Origin: Paractinoplanes bogorensis | GTDB taxonomy: Bacteria; Actinomycetota; Actinomycetes; Mycobacteriales; Micromonosporaceae | Direction: 5' to 3' | Length of the DNA stretch: 64,000 nt | NCBI RefSeq assembly: GCF_018829635.1 | Contig: NZ_JAHKKG010000001.1 | Coordinates: 558,001 to 622,000, forward strand | Shown: positions 62,008 to 64,000 of the stretch, in pieces | How positions within the stretch are numbered: the stretch's first letter is position 1 | Layout: each line of letters opens with the position of its first letter | The notes under the pieces: model-generated | What the model was told of the DNA's origin: nothing | The model's input: the letters and a program-made list of their open reading frames with translations, nothing else | Database searches by the model: none | Translations under genes and position numbers: made by a program

Positions 62008-62039
62008 AGCCGGCCGCGGGCTTACGGCAGGATGGCCGG

Positions 62040-63245
62040 ATGAGTCCTGTCAGTCGCGGTCGGAAGAAGTCGAAGTCCCGTCAGCCGGGCGAGCGGGTTC
62101 TGCGGGCGGTGCCGGCGGTTCCCGAGGAATGTGACTGCCCCGACTGCACCGGCGAGCCGCTCGATCCGGCCGAACTGCTGCCGTTGGCCGCCGACCTGCT
62201 CGCGGTCTCCGATCCGCTGGAAGCCGAGTTGTTCGGCGCGAACGTCGTGGCCGCGGGCGTCGACGTCGTTCCCGCGCTGGCTCAGAGCCACACGACCGAG
62301 TCGGTCGCGATGCTTCTCGCGATCGGGGCGGTGGAAGCGGCCGAGCAGATGACGCAGGCCGGCGTGCCCGCGCCGGCCTGGGCGGCCGAGCTCGCGCAGC
62401 CGATCACGGTGGGGCAGTGCCGGGTCTACGGCGACCAGGTCGGCGAGACGTCGATGCTGCTGTGCACCTTCGAGCGGGCCGGGCGCGCGCACGGCTTCCT
62501 GGTCGACGTCGACCACCTCGACTGTGACTCGGCGGCGGACATCCTGCTCTTCCCGATCCAGGCCCTGGGCGACGTCGAGCAGATGGTGCTGGGCGATGCC
62601 CGGGCGGCCGGCGTGGAGCCGTCCGTGGCCGAGCTCGATCCGGCCGAGTTCCGGTGGCAGGTCGAACGGGCCCTCGACGCCCGTGCCGTGCACGACGACG
62701 AGGACGGCGACGCCGACGACGACCTCGACGAGGAGGACGGGCCCGGTTATCACCCGGTTGCCGTGCTGCTGCGGGCACGGATGGCGGTTCTTCCCGAGCC
62801 ACCGCGGCCGCCCGCCCCGCACGGGAACGACAAGGGGCCGGCCGCACTGGCCCGGCCCGTGGCCCGGCCCGCGGCCCGCAAACTGCCGGCGAAGCGCAAG
62901 ACGTCCGACGGCCCGGCCCCGATCTATCAGGTCAAGGTCAGTCTGGTCGGCGCGGTCCCGCCGAACTGGCGACGTCTCGAGATCCCCGGCGACATCGGAC
63001 TGGCCGACCTGCACCGCATGATTCAGACGTCGTTCGAGTGGGATGACAGCCACCTGCACGTCTTCGAGACCCCGTACGGCGAATTCGGTTTCGCCGACCG
63101 GGAGCTGGGCCATCGCGCCGAGAAACCGGTGACGCTGGAACAGGTCGCGCCCGACGTTCGGGACCGGGTGGGCTATGTCTACGACTTCGGCGACAACTGG
63201 GAACTCGAGATCGTGGTCGAGGAGATCCGCGACCGCCGGGAGTGA
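62040..63245 (+). CDS. plasmid pRiA4b ORF-3-like protein, apparently C-terminally truncated
   Basis: 401 aa. N-terminal ~230 residues (CDCPDCTGEPLDPAELLPLA, SHTTESVAMLLAIGAVEAAE) are unrecognised, with an acidic linker DDEDGDADDDLDEEDG. C-terminal PRiA4_ORF3 domain: YQVKVSLVGAVPPNWRRLEI, LADLHRMIQTSFEWDDSHLH, VYDFGDNWELEIVVEEIRDR. Ends soon after the YDFGDxWE motif, while the family usually continues for tens of residues. Function unknown. Confidence 0.75.
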   Translation: MSPVSRGRKKSKSRQPGERVLRAVPAVPEECDCPDCTGEPLDPAELLPLAADLLAVSDPLEAELFGANVVAAGVDVVPALAQSHTTESVAMLLAIGAVEAAEQMTQAGVPAPAWAAELAQPITVGQCRVYGDQVGETSMLLCTFERAGRAHGFLVDVDHLDCDSAADILLFPIQALGDVEQMVLGDARAAGVEPSVAELDPAEFRWQVERALDARAVHDDEDGDADDDLDEEDGPGYHPVAVLLRARMAVLPEPPRPPAPHGNDKGPAALARPVARPAARKLPAKRKTSDGPAPIYQVKVSLVGAVPPNWRRLEIPGDIGLADLHRMIQTSFEWDDSHLHVFETPYGEFGFADRELGHRAEKPVTLEQVAPDVRDRVGYVYDFGDNWELEIVVEEIRDRRE

Positions 63246-63287
63246 CGACGGTTACCAACCGGTTGTCCAACCGGTACTGTCCGTTTC

Positions 63288-64000
63288 ATGGACGGCAATC
63301 GATCTCCAACGCCGGAGGTCCTCCACGTCGACGACGAGGAGCTGCCCGCCCGTGACCTCAAGGGGCGCATCGGCCTGGGCGTCGCGATCGTCGCGTTCGC
63401 GGTCGCGCTGCTCGTGCTGTGGCAGGTGTTCCGGCCGCTCGCCCGGGGCAGCCAGTACTACCTGATCATCTTTCTGGCCGGCACGTTGCCGCTGGTCTTC
63501 CTGGCCTACCGGTCGCGCCACACCCGGCGCAGGAGCGACCGCCCGACGGTGGTCGACTGGGTGCTGGCTGTCGCCACGCTGATCGTCTGCCTCTATCCGG
63601 TCAACCCGTTCGGCGGCGGCTACGACGGGTTCCTCGACCGCCAGGGTCTGCTCGAGCCGGCCGACATCGCGTTCGGGGCCGTTCTGCTCGTGCTGGTCGT
63701 CGAGGCCTGCCGGCGGACCACCGGGTGGGCACTGCCGGTCGTCTGTCTCGCTTTCCTCGCGTACGGGTACTACGGCGGACTCCTCCCGCAGAACTGGCCG
63801 ATCGCCCACTCCGGACTCGACTTCTCGCAGATCGTCGACGCGCTCTACAACTCGGGCAGCGGGTTCTACGGCACCCCGCTCGACGTCGCCGCCACGTACA
63901 TCGTGCTGTTCACCATCTACGGCGCCGTGCTCGACCTCTCCGGGGCCAGCCGGTTCTTCGTCGACCTGTCGGTGGCCGCGTTCCGCAAGTCGCGCAGCGC
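63288..64000 (+). CDS. TRAP transporter fused permease, 5' part
   Basis: Runs off the window (237+ aa). N-terminal cytoplasmic ~25 residues, then helices IGLGVAIVAFAVALLVLWQV, YYLIIFLAGTLPLVFLAYRS, VVDWVLAVATLIVCLYPVN, EPADIAFGAVLLVLVVEACR, LPVVCLAFLAYGYYGGLLP and YIVLFTIYGAVLDLSGASRF. The block QIVDALYNSGSGFYGTPLDV is typical of TRAP DctQM-fused permeases that import carboxylates with a periplasmic binding protein. The partner binding protein should lie nearby outside the window. Confidence 0.85.
   Translation, partial: MDGNRSPTPEVLHVDDEELPARDLKGRIGLGVAIVAFAVALLVLWQVFRPLARGSQYYLIIFLAGTLPLVFLAYRSRHTRRRSDRPTVVDWVLAVATLIVCLYPVNPFGGGYDGFLDRQGLLEPADIAFGAVLLVLVVEACRRTTGWALPVVCLAFLAYGYYGGLLPQNWPIAHSGLDFSQIVDALYNSGSGFYGTPLDVAATYIVLFTIYGAVLDLSGASRFFVDLSVAAFRKSRS

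Overview
The window looks like chromosomal DNA of a high-GC filamentous actinomycete, most likely Micromonosporaceae (Actinoplanes-like). The evidence is very strong GC bias at third codon positions, GTG and TTG starts, stop/start-overlap operons (GTGA, ATGA), Lsr2, an actinobacterial BioB accessory protein, CebR-type (LacI family) operators in front of secreted glucanases, ECF sigma/anti-sigma pairs, and many GTACGG/CGTACG words. I saw no rRNA, tRNA, CRISPR array or intact mobile element. The only mobile trace is a decayed IS256-family transposase near 26.5-27.0 kb.

Layout. 0-3.5 kb: metallo-beta-lactamase hydrolase, a 60-aa membrane peptide, a broken ArsR-type regulator, a diacylglycerol-kinase-like enzyme and a GAF protein. 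3.9-8.0 kb: biotin cluster, with bioF and an unusually extended bioD on the minus strand and bioB plus a small cysteine-rich protein (bsaP) on the plus strand. 8.0-10.8 kb: two ACT-domain proteins (one fused to GNAT), a tiny Cys-rich protein and a RibD-like reductase. 10.8-12.3 kb: ECF sigma factor and partner membrane protein. 12.5-18.9 kb: a four-gene herA-sbcD-sbcC-nurA DNA-end-processing operon, the most striking module. 18.9-20.3 kb: TetR/methyltransferase divergent pair with tandem palindromic operators. 20.8-25.4 kb: second ECF sigma/anti-sigma pair followed by a lipoprotein, a DUF4142 protein and a Gly/Asn-repeat surface protein. 25.6-29.4 kb: DNA glycosylase, IS256 remnant, TrmH-like methyltransferase, ROK kinase, HAD hydrolase. 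29.4-31.8 kb: overlapping HTH/unknown-domain protein and glycosyltransferase-like gene. 32-37.6 kb: small membrane protein, GNAT, GalE, methyltransferase, large GGDEF-EAL protein. 37.7-42.8 kb: GH12-CBM2 cellulase, Lsr2, SDR, SRPBCC protein and a repeat-containing exported protein. 42.8-52.2 kb: two acyl-CoA synthetases, zinc alcohol dehydrogenase, GMC oxidoreductase, PNPOx-like protein, GT39 and an intradiol-dioxygenase-like protein. 52.4-57.8 kb: GH81 beta-1,3-glucanase, a NarL-type two-component system and a membrane protein. 57.9-64 kb: GntR regulator, MFS transporter, substrate-binding-like protein, ornithine-cyclodeaminase-like enzyme, a pRiA4b-ORF3 protein and the start of a TRAP transporter.

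How it works together. Three themes recur. (1) Genome maintenance: the HerA/Mre11/Rad50/NurA operon has two DnaA-box-like sites upstream, and a DNA glycosylase lies further on. (2) Polysaccharide degradation: 14-bp LacI-family palindromes precede GH12, the repeat protein and GH81, and one orphan copy sits before the second sigma locus. (3) Membrane signalling and surface remodelling by two ECF loci, one two-component system and one c-di-GMP protein. Several genes carry young in-frame minisatellites (bioD, 24.5 kb, 30.5 kb, 41.4 kb, 49.0 kb, 56.0 kb), so replication slippage or unequal recombination is shaping proteins here. All calls come from reading motifs by eye; no database search was run.
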